A stretch of 12,440 nt of DNA. Source: Pseudomonadota bacterium (GTDB lineage: Bacteria > Pseudomonadota > Gammaproteobacteria > Xanthomonadales > Xanthomonadaceae). The stretch covers positions 1-12,440 of the forward strand of contig JAEWBY010000054.1 in NCBI GenBank assembly GCA_023390905.1, written 5' to 3'. The notes under the pieces are model-generated. The model did no database searches. It was not told the origin of the DNA and saw nothing but the letters and a program-made list of their open reading frames with translations. A program made the position numbers and the translations under genes. Within the stretch, counting starts at the first letter, position 1. Every line of letters begins with the position of its first letter. This document shows, in pieces, positions 6,801 through 12,440 of this stretch.

Positions 6801-6929
6801 TTTGCAAATTTCCCTTGCTGGAACAAATTCCTTCTCTCTCACCGCACGTACTCACACTCGCGATGGGCAAGGAATCTGTTTTTGATGTGAATATAGCTCC
6901 TGACCTACTCCCGCTGCGGCGTCGAGCTG

Positions 6930-7110
6930 GACACCGCGTCGGGCCCTGGCCCGAGGCGGTCAAGCAGGTCAGCGAGCGCGGTTACCCGTCACTGAAGTTG
7001 CCGAGCGGCCTGGCGTGTCATCGCACAGTCTCTACGGTTGGCTGCGCGAGCGCGGGATCAGCCGCGAAGTACGCAAGTCCTAGAAGAGTGTTGACCGTGT
7101 CCAGGAGAAC
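6930..7110 (+). pseudogene. IS3-family orfA remnant
   Basis: EAVKQVSERGYP is followed, after a frame slip, by EVAER, GVSSHSLYGWLRERGISREV and then DRVQENA. This is the helix-turn-helix N-terminal half of an IS3-family orfA. It is related to but clearly diverged from the intact orfA at 9897, so it comes from a different element. The right end is cut by the IS30-type remnant. Confidence 0.65.
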
Positions 7111-7466
7111 GCCAAGCCGCCTCGTCGGTCTGGCTTGCGCGGTAGGCGTCGCAGCCTCCATTGCGATTGATCTCTCGACTGATCGTGGATGGCGCCCGCC
7201 CGAGCCGGGCCGCCATTGATCGGATCGACTCGCCTGCCGCCAGTGAGCGCGAGATCTCCTCGCGCTCAGCCAGAGTCAGTGCAGCGGGGGGCGCGCAGAC
7301 GCTTCGGCGGCTGGAAACCGCCTGTCTGGAAAAGAATCTGATGGATCGACGTGTGGGGTCGATCGAAGAGCTTCCCGATCTCATGCAGCGTCCAGCCTTG
7401 CTTCCAGCGCTCCCACATCAATGCCTTCTGGCTATCTGAATAATAGATCCGCGATCGCCGCTTCAT
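7105..7466 (-). pseudogene. IS30-family transposase remnant (N-terminal part)
   Basis: The minus strand starts at ATG 7464-7466 with MKRRSRIYYSDSQKALMWER, WKQGWTLHEIGKLFDR and HTSIHQILFQTGGFQPP. It shifts frame near 7300 and continues LTLAEREEISRSLAAGESIR, AARLGRAPSTISREINRNGG and TDEAAW. These are the two helix-turn-helix segments of IS30 transposases; the DDE catalytic core is missing. The sequence upstream of the start (to about 7530, GTTGCATCGACCGGTTGAAT) may contain the element's terminal repeat. Confidence 0.75.
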
Positions 7467-7566
7467 CCGCAACACTCCTTCCGCAAGCGCGGTGGTTAGT
7501 GTGTTGCATCGACCGGTTGAATCCACCACTCAAAGCGGACATCCTACGAATGTCCGCCTCTTGTGC

Positions 7567-8516
7567 TCAGAGCACGTGCAGTCGGTCGAGCGGGCTAACC
7601 GTCTTGCGGATGGCTTGCTCTACGTGTGTATAGATCATGGTGGTTTTGAGATTTCGGTGACCCAGCAACAGTTGGATGGTCCGAATGTCCGTGCCGGCTG
7701 CGAGCAAGTGAGTGGCGAACGAGTGGCGTAGCGTGTGAACCGAGGCGTGCTTGGCGATTGCCTGCTTCGTGCACAGCTTCCTTGAAGGCCGTCTGGACGC
7801 CCGATTCAGACGCATGCCAGTGAAGCCGTCGGCCAGTCTGAAGGCAGGTCCGAACGACTCGAGAGGGGAACAGGAACTGCCAAGCCAAGCTCTGGCTGGC
7901 GCTTGGATACTTTCGCTCCAGCGCATTTGGGAGAGGAGCAAAATCCGCGGCCACGCATAAGGTCCTGCTTGTGCAGTCTGGCCACTGCTAGCATCTGGCG
8001 GCGCAGCGGGGACTTCAGGCGATCAGGCAATAGGGTGGGGCGGTCCTTGCCGCCCTTCCCGGCCCTCGTGGATCAGCCCGGCCTGCAGGTCTACGTCCTT
8101 GACCCTGAGGGTCATGCACTCGGTTACGCGTAGTCCTGAGCCATAGAGCAGGTGGGCTATCAGGGCAGCAACACCACCCATGTGTGCCAGAGTCGCGATC
8201 ACCTCGTCCGCGCTCAAGACAACCGGTAAACGGTCCCTACGCCGGACCCGCCGCAGGCCACTGAGGTGGCTGACTTCCAATTCCAGGACCTCGCGATAGA
8301 GGAACAGCAAGGCATTGAGCGCTTGCGACTGGGTAGAGGCGGCGACACCTCCTACTGCCGCGAGATGATTGATGAAGGCAACGATGCCGGCCGGGCCAAC
8401 GGCACGTGGGTGCTGCGGCCATGGAAATGGATGTACCTACGAATCCAGAACCGATAAGCCTGCTCGGTGCGGCGGCTCAGGTGTCGTCGTCGGCAAACCA
8501 CGGACACCTGGTCCAT
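7567..8516 (-). pseudogene. intI: Integron integrase pseudogene (IntI-type tyrosine recombinase)
   Basis: Read from ATG 8514-8516 (an in-frame TTG at 8612 could add 32 residues) to a TGA at 7567-7569, the whole length of an IntI is present but in pieces: MDQVSVV, SRRTEQAYRFWIRRYIHFHG, HPRAVGPAGIVAFINHLA, LNALLFLYREVLEL, LLYGSGLRVTEC with the first catalytic Arg, GKGGKDRPTLLPDRL, the integron-specific insert NALERKYPSA, HTLRHSFATHLL (7737 downwards) and LLGHRNLKTTMIYTHV with the catalytic Tyr (7630-7632). Joining these needs four single-base slips, near 8410, 8058, 7952 and 7759. The IntI-specific insert separates it from XerC/D. All catalytic residues survive in fragments, but no intact protein can be made. 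It is divergent from the cassette array, as usual for integrons. Confidence 0.88.
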
Positions 8517-8756
8517 GAGCCGGAGAGGGGGTGGGGTGGTGGCGCTCGGCTCACCCCATGAGGGCCGCTCCAGTGGTGGTGAAACGACGGCAGCGTACCC
8601 CGTGGAGGCCAACTGTGGGTCCGGTTATTCGTCAGCTTGTTAGCCGGACCGAGCCGCTCTAAGATCGAGCTGTATCAAGGGGATAGACCACCATACGGTG
8701 GGCTGTGGATAAGTCGTATAACCGGACCCAGGGGGCCGGCTATTAGGTAGTTAGGC
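8517..8756 (+). other. attI-like region between integrase and first cassette
   Basis: This 240-bp stretch carries no convincing gene apart from a possible 5' extension of the integrase. It ends at GTTAGGC (8750-8756), the core where cassettes are inserted (cut after the first G). It should also hold the integrase promoter and the cassette promoter; I cannot place -35/-10 boxes with confidence. It contains a 12-bp inverted repeat described separately. Confidence 0.6.
8616..8730. repeat. 12-bp inverted repeat in the attI region
   Basis: TGGGTCCGGTTA (8616-8627) occurs in exact inverted form as TAACCGGACCCA (8719-8730), 91 bases apart. A partial third copy, TAGCCGGACC (8641-8650), has the second orientation. 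The repeats flank the interval where integrase and cassette promoters are expected, so they could be binding sites for the integrase or a regulator, or IS remnants. Confidence 0.55.
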
Positions 8757-8772
8757 CTCACATGGAAAGTTC

Positions 8773-9165
8773 ATGCTAGAACCCAACCAATTTGAAGAAG
8801 ACGAGGCTTGGGTTGTGTTCCAACTCAATGATGCTCCCGTTCGCACCGAGCAAGATGGAGATTTCAATTGCATCGCACTCATGGACGCTGCAAGCGGCTT
8901 CATCTTTGGCACTACTTTCGTGTCTGTTGCGCAGGCCGAGCCTTCCGTGTTTGAAGTGCGTAAATTATTCAGTTCATGCTTCGAGCGCAGCGGTGGCACC
9001 CCTGCCACCCTTCTGCTCCCGAAGGGGCAATTCCAAACTGCGTTCCCCTCGGAGGCCAAGCGCCGAGGAATCATCGCCGTCCATGTTCATGAGACAGAAC
9101 TTTTATCTCTCACCTCTGAGGCCACGCAAGGCTTCCGAGAGCATGTGCAGGGTGGCCGGGCGTGA
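8773..9165 (+). CDS. Integron cassette protein, function unknown (cassette gene 1)
   Basis: A 130-residue soluble protein starting at ATG 8773, 23 bases after the attI core; an ATG at 8762 is followed by a quick stop. It is acidic at the N-terminus (FEEDEAWVVFQLND) with a central CIALMDAASGFIFGTTF and a C-terminal ETELLSLTSEATQGFREHV. No signal peptide, membrane segment or catalytic motif is evident. The end lies one base before the attC site, the usual compact cassette layout. I do not recognise the family. Confidence 0.8.
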   Translation: MLEPNQFEEDEAWVVFQLNDAPVRTEQDGDFNCIALMDAASGFIFGTTFVSVAQAEPSVFEVRKLFSSCFERSGGTPATLLLPKGQFQTAFPSEAKRRGIIAVHVHETELLSLTSEATQGFREHVQGGRA

Positions 9166-9166
9166 A

Positions 9167-9226
9167 GCCTAACAATTCATTCAAGCCGACGCCGCTTCGC
9201 GGCGCGGCTTAATTCTGGCGTTAGGC
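9167..9226 (+). repeat. attC site of cassette 1
   Basis: A 60-bp imperfect palindrome from GCCTAAC (9167-9173) to GTTAGGC (9220-9226). The inner arms AAGCCG and CGGCTT have an extrahelical A and enclose CGCCGC-TTC-GCGGCG. This is the folded single-strand hairpin recognised by IntI; exchange is expected after the G at 9220. Confidence 0.93.
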
Positions 9227-9239
9227 CTGCCGAGAGCCA

Positions 9240-9524
9240 ATGACGGACCAGACAGATCAAATCAAGGTACTCGCGTTCGCTCTCTACGAGATGCGTTTGC
9301 TCTTGGCGAGCTATCTCGGCAGTGACAACCCCGGCGATCATCCAGTTAGAGTCGCGGCCCATTTGGCATATGCGCTGCACAATCAGGCCTATGCTGCCTG
9401 GCAGCATGGCGAGTCCTTCGACGCAGCCAGCGCAGTCTCAAGCATCGCGTCGGTGGACAAGCTACTTGGCAGTGACCTTATGCAACAGTTCGCTCTGGTG
9501 GCCGCTCCTCGCGGGCAGGCCTAA
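9240..9524 (+). CDS. Integron cassette protein, helical, function unknown (cassette gene 2)
   Basis: A 94-residue protein from ATG 9240, 19 bases after the attC core. It reads as mostly alpha-helical (IKVLAFALYEMRLLLASYLG, VRVAAHLAYALHNQAYAAWQ) with no export signal. Its TAA stop (9522-9524) lies inside the R'' core of the following attC site, so the last codons are contributed by the recombination site. I do not recognise the family. Confidence 0.8.
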   Translation: MTDQTDQIKVLAFALYEMRLLLASYLGSDNPGDHPVRVAAHLAYALHNQAYAAWQHGESFDAASAVSSIASVDKLLGSDLMQQFALVAAPRGQA

Positions 9525-9578
9525 CAGTTCATTCAAGCCGAACCCGCTTCGCGGGTCGGCTTAACTCAGGCGTTAGGC
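9519..9578 (+). repeat. attC site of cassette 2
   Basis: 60 bp from GCCTAAC (9519-9525) to GTTAGGC (9572-9578), with inner arms AAGCCG and CGGCTT around ACCCGC-TTC-GCGGGT and one extrahelical A. It has the same length and plan as the site at 9167-9226, with a few arm changes that keep base pairing, as expected for attC sites of one integron type. Confidence 0.93.
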
Positions 9579-9588
9579 TGCAGAGACA

Positions 9589-9833
9589 GTGACGCGCACA
9601 TCCCACCTAGAAGATCTTCTTCACTTCAGTCGTCCGCTCGCTGATGTGATCTTTGATCTATCGGGCTTTGCCTGGGACTCGGAGGAGGAGTTGATAACTT
9701 TGGAGCCGGCGCACATCTCGGCCATCCTCAATCGATTCCTAAGGGGTGCCATTTCAGAGACTGACGTCGAGGCCTGGGCCAATGCCATTGAGTGCCGTGA
9801 GGACATCGGCCTTCTCCAGCCCTCGCCGGTCGC
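9589..9833 (+). pseudogene. Integron cassette gene 3, truncated at its 3' end by an IS
   Basis: GTG 9589 follows the attC core by 10 bases. It encodes LEDLLHFSRPLADVIFDLSG, WDSEEELITLEPAHI, NRFLRGAISETDVEAWANAI and ECREDIG. This resembles a short family of roughly 80-90 residue proteins common near mobile elements, ending WANAIE-REDIG. The IS inverted repeat begins at 9834, shortly after the conserved end, so only the extreme C-terminus is replaced (the frame runs on to 9855 inside the IS). The cassette's own attC site is missing, so it cannot be excised normally. Function unknown. Confidence 0.75.
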
Positions 9834-9896
9834 TGGACCGGCCAGCCTTTCGTAGACATCCGGTTGCCATAATTCATGGCAATGACCGAGGTGTTT

Positions 9897-10178
9897 ATGG
9901 GCAACAGCAAGCAGTACACGGATGAGTTCCGTGCCGAAGCGGTGAAGCAGGTGATCGAGCGTGGCTTCACGGTCGTGGATGTCGCCTCCCGGATCGGGAT
10001 TCCCAAGCACACGTTGTATGGCTGGGTGCAGGCGGCCAAGAAGACGGTACCGGCCCCTGGAGCCACGGTTGCGCCGAGCGACTCGGCCGAGATCCGACGG
10101 CTCAAGGCTGAGCTGCGGCGGGTGACCGAGGAGCGCGACATCCTAAAAAAAGCCGCCGCGTACTTTGCCAAGGGGTAA
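9897..10178 (+). CDS. IS3-family transposase orfA
   Basis: Small DNA-binding subunit of about 93 residues. I choose ATG 9897 (MGNSKQYTDEFRAEAVKQ) because CGAGG lies just upstream; an ATG at 9876 would add seven residues. A helix-turn-helix (VVDVASRIGIPKHTLYGW) recognises the IS ends, followed by a leucine-zipper-like coiled coil (IRRLKAELRRVTEERDILKK) for dimerisation. Translation can end here as OrfA or shift -1 at the A7 run to make the OrfAB transposase. Confidence 0.92.
   Translation: MGNSKQYTDEFRAEAVKQVIERGFTVVDVASRIGIPKHTLYGWVQAAKKTVPAPGATVAPSDSAEIRRLKAELRRVTEERDILKKAAAYFAKG
10145..10151 (+). promoter_or_regulatory. Programmed -1 frameshift site (A7)
   Basis: Seven consecutive A residues in CCTAAAAAAAGCC, inside the orfA codons ILKKAAAYF. 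A -1 slip joins orfA to KKSRRVLCQGVRAKYAFMRA and on into orfB with no stop between. This is the standard IS3 way of making the transposase fusion. Confidence 0.8.
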
Positions 10179-10195
10179 GGGCGAAGTACGCGTTC

Positions 10196-11047
10196 ATGCG
10201 CGCGCACGCCCGGGAGTTCCGCTTGGTGGCGATGTGCCGGGTGCTTGGCGTGCAGCGCAGCGGCTACTACGCCTGGCTGCGCCATGGCGCCAGCGCTCGT
10301 GAGCGCGAAGATCAGCGTCTGCTGGGGCTGATCAAGCACCACTGGCTGGCCAGCGGCACGGTGTATGGCTATCGCAAGATCACCCTGGACCTGCGCGAGG
10401 CCGGCGAGCAATGCAGTCGGCACCGCGTCTTGCGGTTGATGAGGGCAGAAGGTCTGCGTGCCCAAGTCGGCTATGGCCGCAAGCCGCGTCATCGCGGCGG
10501 CCCGGCGGGCGTGGTGGCCAACGTGCTCAACCGGGACTTCGGGCCACAGGCACCGAACAAGGTCTGGGTCACGGACATCACCTACATCCGGACCTACGAG
10601 GGCTGGCTGTTCCTGGCGGCGGTGATGGACCTGTATTCGCGCCAGATCGTGGGTTGGGCAACCGCTTCGACGATGACCAGCGATCTGGTGCTGCAGGCAC
10701 TGGTGGCGGCGGCTTGGCGGCGCAAGCCCGGTCCTGGCGTGATGGTGCACTCCGACCAGGGCTGTCAGTTCACCAGCAGCGATTGGCAGTCGTTCCTGAA
10801 AGCGCACCGGATGGTGCCGAGCATGAGCCGACGCGGGAACTGCCACGACAACGCCGTGGCCGAGAGTTTCTTCAGCGTCTTGAAGAAGGAGCGGATCAAG
10901 CGGCGGATCTACCCGACACGCGCCATGGCGGCATCGGACGTGTTTGACTACATCGAGATGTTCTACAACCCGATCCGCCGGTATGGTTCCGCTGGCGGAC
11001 TGTCACCGGTAGAGTTTGAAAGGCGCTACGCGCAGAGCGGCGACTGA
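10196..11047 (+). CDS. IS3-family transposase orfB (DDE catalytic subunit)
   Basis: 283 residues from ATG 10196, normally expressed as the C-terminal part of the OrfAB fusion. After HTH-like N-terminal sequences (MCRVLGVQRSGYYAW and VYGYRKITLDLRE) comes the RNase H-fold integrase core: D127 in VWVTDITYI, D187 in VMVHSDQGCQFTS and E223 in NCHDNAVAESFFS, a D-D(35)E triad. The end, FYNPIRRYGSAGGLSPVEFE, is the usual IS3 C-terminal signature. All key residues are present and the gene is undamaged. Confidence 0.95.
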   Translation: MRAHAREFRLVAMCRVLGVQRSGYYAWLRHGASAREREDQRLLGLIKHHWLASGTVYGYRKITLDLREAGEQCSRHRVLRLMRAEGLRAQVGYGRKPRHRGGPAGVVANVLNRDFGPQAPNKVWVTDITYIRTYEGWLFLAAVMDLYSRQIVGWATASTMTSDLVLQALVAAAWRRKPGPGVMVHSDQGCQFTSSDWQSFLKAHRMVPSMSRRGNCHDNAVAESFFSVLKKERIKRRIYPTRAMAASDVFDYIEMFYNPIRRYGSAGGLSPVEFERRYAQSGD

Positions 11048-11073
11048 GTGTCTACAGAACTCTGGCCGGTCCA

Positions 11074-11401
11074 CAGTGGCGTAGCACCCATCGGGCTAAC
11101 AAAATCAATTGGACAGCTTTGGGCAGACGCCAATAACTCAAATGTGTATGCGCCAAACGGCTTTGTGATGTACCCGAAAAACTATGGTGGAGGGGCTATC
11201 ACCCTTAGAGTAAATATGCAGGAGGACGGGAGGGGCGCTCCGGGGGTTTGGAACAAGTTCGTCCCGAATGGGAAGGGGCCATCTGGCCATTCGATAAAAA
11301 CCGTCCGCATGAATGAGAATGGTTCTGCGACGATCACATACACAGGAAGTCAGACGGGCAGTCTGCTTCCGATAACTGAGAAGTTGAGGGTCACAAAATG
11401 A
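11074..11401 (+). pseudogene. 3' fragment of a fifth toxin gene, cut by the IS
   Basis: Right after the IS repeat the frame reads SGVAPIGLTKSIGQLWADAN, then VYAPNGFVMYPKNYGGGAIT, NGKGPSGHSIKTVRM and TITYTGSQTG, and stops at 11399-11401. The stop overlaps the ATG of a lipoprotein gene, exactly as in the upstream cassettes, so this is probably the C-terminal toxin domain of another cassette, its 5' part and conserved block lost. The frame is open into the IS end, and a GTG at 11048 directly abuts the orfB stop. I see no HExxH or other catalytic motif in the remaining ~109 residues, and do not recognise the family. Confidence 0.6.
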
Positions 11402-11862
11402 TGGGGAGCTACAGAGCGCTCTGTGGTTTTGCTTTTCTCCTTCTTATCTCGTGCAATGAAGCCACAGAAACAGACCAGGCAATGAAGGGACCTCAGGTGG
11501 TCGCAGGGAGTGCTAGTGAAAATTTGACGCCGCGTCAGTTGTTCGCCGCCCAACAAGCCGCCAATGCAGGAGATGCACATTCGCAGGCGTTGGTTGAATC
11601 TCATTATCAACGCCTTGGTAATGAGGAGCTCTACAAGGAATGGCTTGAACGCGGAGCAGCAAGAAATGATCCGGCTGCCATGCAGCGGCTGTCGGCTTAT
11701 CTTGCCAGCAAAGGTGGGCCTGAAAATTGTGCCCGCGCCATAAATCTACTGAATCAAGCGAAGCTAGTAGCTCCTCGGATGCCAACCAATCTGTACGCCG
11801 TAATAGATGTGAACTTGAGAGTGCTCAAAGGAGAGGTGAGGGGAGCACCAGCGTGCAGCTGA
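11398..11862 (+). CDS. Sel1-like repeat lipoprotein, candidate immunity to toxin 5
   Basis: ATG 11398 overlaps the upstream stop by four bases; a second ATG follows at 11401. The N-terminus (SYRALCGFAFLLLISC) is a lipoprotein signal with lipobox LISC and N after the Cys (CNEA). The mature part contains helical repeats of Sel1/TPR type: QLFAAQQAANAGDAHSQALV, YKEWLERGAARNDPAAMQRL and CARAINLLNQAKLV. Sel1-like repeat proteins occur among known immunity proteins of secreted effectors. The role is inferred from position and export; the matching toxin is broken, so it may persist as an orphan immunity gene. Confidence 0.7.
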   Translation: MMGSYRALCGFAFLLLISCNEATETDQAMKGPQVVAGSASENLTPRQLFAAQQAANAGDAHSQALVESHYQRLGNEELYKEWLERGAARNDPAAMQRLSAYLASKGGPENCARAINLLNQAKLVAPRMPTNLYAVIDVNLRVLKGEVRGAPACS

Positions 11863-12038
11863 TTTTGAACTGCACTGGGTAAGAAAGGTCTTGCGGCTGC
11901 GGCACAGACTGCGATTAATGCCTATGTCCCAATGCCGCAGGCAGCAGGCTTCTCACGCATCCACCGTAAGCTCCTCCGGCGCGGAGGACAGCGACACAGC
12001 GCCTGCAAACGAATGGTTCTCCCGTTGAGCGGCGACCG
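11863..12038 (+). other. Spacer with possible coding relic and a hairpin
   Basis: No complete gene. One frame (about 11877-11960) reads LGKKGLAAAAQTAINAYVPM and PQAAGF, which looks like real coding sequence, perhaps a relic of another gene. TCCTCCG and CGGAGGA (11972-11988) form a tight 7-bp hairpin with a 3-base loop but no T-tract, so I do not call it a terminator. Confidence 0.35.
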
Positions 12039-12290
12039 TTAGCGGCCAGAAGCGGTCCACGATGCTCGCGCAAGTTGCGCCGCCTCAAGAATCAACTCAC
12101 GCGCGAAAGCTCGGCCCCTTGTAACATCGTGGACAGGGTGGCCGTAAGCGCTGCTGGCGAGCTTGGCTATCCCTTGAGGGAGCCGATGAGTCAACGGCCA
12201 GTTCTCACATATATAGCGAGCGACGGCCTGCTTCTCCGGCGATAGCAGATGCATGTGCTCCTGCAATAACTCGATGGATTGCGTCGGCAT
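12039..12290 (-). CDS. Hypothetical small protein
   Basis: 83 residues on the minus strand from ATG 12288-12290, with a weak GGACGGA about 7 bases upstream. MPTQSIELLQEHMHLLSPEK and QAVARYICENWP read as an amphipathic helical N-terminus; the middle (HRLPQGIAKLASSAYGHPVH) and C-terminal helix (ELILEAAQLARASW) are not recognisable. No export signal. It sits between the fifth immunity gene and an IS end, transcribed towards the toxin region. It could be a genuine small accessory gene or a remnant. Confidence 0.45.
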   Translation of the reverse strand: MPTQSIELLQEHMHLLSPEKQAVARYICENWPLTHRLPQGIAKLASSAYGHPVHDVTRGRAFARELILEAAQLARASWTASGR

Positions 12291-12346
12291 GTGATTTCCG
12301 TCCGAGTGTGGAACCGACGTCCCCCCGCTTTCAGTAGCGGGGCCAT

Positions 12347-12440
12347 TTAGAGTCCGGGGTTAGGGTAGCCGATCTTGGCCATCCGTTTGGCGTAGGCGGC
12401 GGGCGTCAGCCCGCCCAGTGCTTTCTTCGGTCTCTCCTCG
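12347..12440 (-). CDS. IS3-family transposase orfB, 3' end (partial, runs off window)
   Basis: The minus strand reads ERPKKALGGLTPAAYAKRMA, KIGYPNPGL and a TAA stop at 12347-12349. The ERP-xALGGLTPxxYA signature is the C-terminus of IS3-family OrfB. The 5' part lies beyond the right edge. Just outside the stop, CCCCGCT and AGCGGGG (12323-12342) make a 7-bp hairpin close to where the IS end should be (near GGAACCGACG, about 12310). It differs from the intact IS at 9834. Confidence 0.8.
   Translation of the reverse strand, partial: EERPKKALGGLTPAAYAKRMAKIGYPNPGL

Larger units (their letters stand above)
9834..11073 (+). mobile_element. Complete IS3-family insertion sequence, 1240 bp
   Basis: Terminal inverted repeats of 25 bp: the left (9834-9858) and right (11049-11073, reversed) both read TGGACCGGCCAG, six mismatched bases, then GTAGACA. 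Inside are orfA and orfB in the -1 relationship of IS3 elements. The flanks do not match (CGC on the left, CAG on the right), so there is no 3-4 bp target duplication. Both genes are undamaged, so the element may still be active. Confidence 0.92.

Noticed and set aside
7567..8516. The tyrosine recombinase as a XerC/D or phage integrase
   Set aside because: The NALERKYPSA insert and the attC sites next to it are specific to integron integrases.
9728..10846. A 372-codon minus-strand open frame
   Set aside because: It lies antisense to orfA and orfB of the intact IS, which have clear family signatures.
12323..12342. GC-rich 7-bp hairpin as a rho-independent terminator
   Set aside because: There is no T-tract on either side, and it sits at the end of an IS3-type element, where such structure is common.
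1..12440. tRNA or rRNA genes
   Set aside because: I looked for cloverleaf or rRNA-like sequence and saw none I could support; a covariance-model scan would settle it.

Overview
Accessory DNA, most likely from a member of the Xanthomonadaceae (Xanthomonas, Stenotrophomonas, Lysobacter or a relative). This rests on family resemblance read by eye: the tail sequence of the toxin cassettes, an integron integrase next to 60-bp attC sites ending GTTAGGC, and several IS3- and IS30-family pieces. No housekeeping gene is present, so the genus is not settled.

Positions 1-6771 hold four tandem toxin/immunity cassettes on the + strand. Each starts with a near-identical, GC-rich conserved block ending in a GGKFANGA-type motif followed by AMAR or ALAR. 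This resembles the pre-toxin tail of a large polymorphic toxin (Rhs/YD-repeat or FHA type). Each block then switches to an unrelated C-terminal toxin domain followed at once by a small exported protein. All four toxins look like metallopeptidases, of four different kinds: an HExxH zincin (toxin 1), an HExxHxxGxxH metzincin (toxin 2), a JAB/JAMM domain (toxin 3) and an HExxxH domain (toxin 4). Each candidate immunity protein has a signal peptide or lipobox, so the toxins probably act in the periplasm. Immunity protein 1 reads like a TIMP/netrin-like domain, the fold of animal metalloproteinase inhibitors. Only cassette 1 is in one frame, and it is cut by the window edge. Cassettes 2-4 are frameshifted and lack a proper start, so they look like silent orphan modules that could recombine into a full-length parent gene. 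A decayed IS407-like transposase lies between cassettes 1 and 2, and a shorter piece of it opens cassette 3.

Positions 6772-7530 are an insertion-sequence graveyard: an IS3-type orfA remnant (+) and an IS30-family remnant (-). Positions 7567-9833 are an integron: an integrase pseudogene on the - strand with four apparent frameshifts, an attI-like region with an inverted repeat, then two intact gene cassettes with attC sites and a third cassette cut by an insertion. The integrase keeps its catalytic motifs in pieces but cannot be translated as one protein, so the array is probably frozen unless served in trans.

Positions 9834-11073 are an apparently complete 1240-bp IS3-family element with matching terminal repeats, orfA, orfB and an A7 slippery site. 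It has no target duplication and joins the truncated integron cassette to the 3' end of a fifth toxin gene, with its Sel1-like lipoprotein immunity gene (11398-11862). This suggests that recombination or a deletion at the IS fused the integron to the toxin region. The window ends with a short hypothetical gene (-) and the 3' end of another IS3-family transposase (-).
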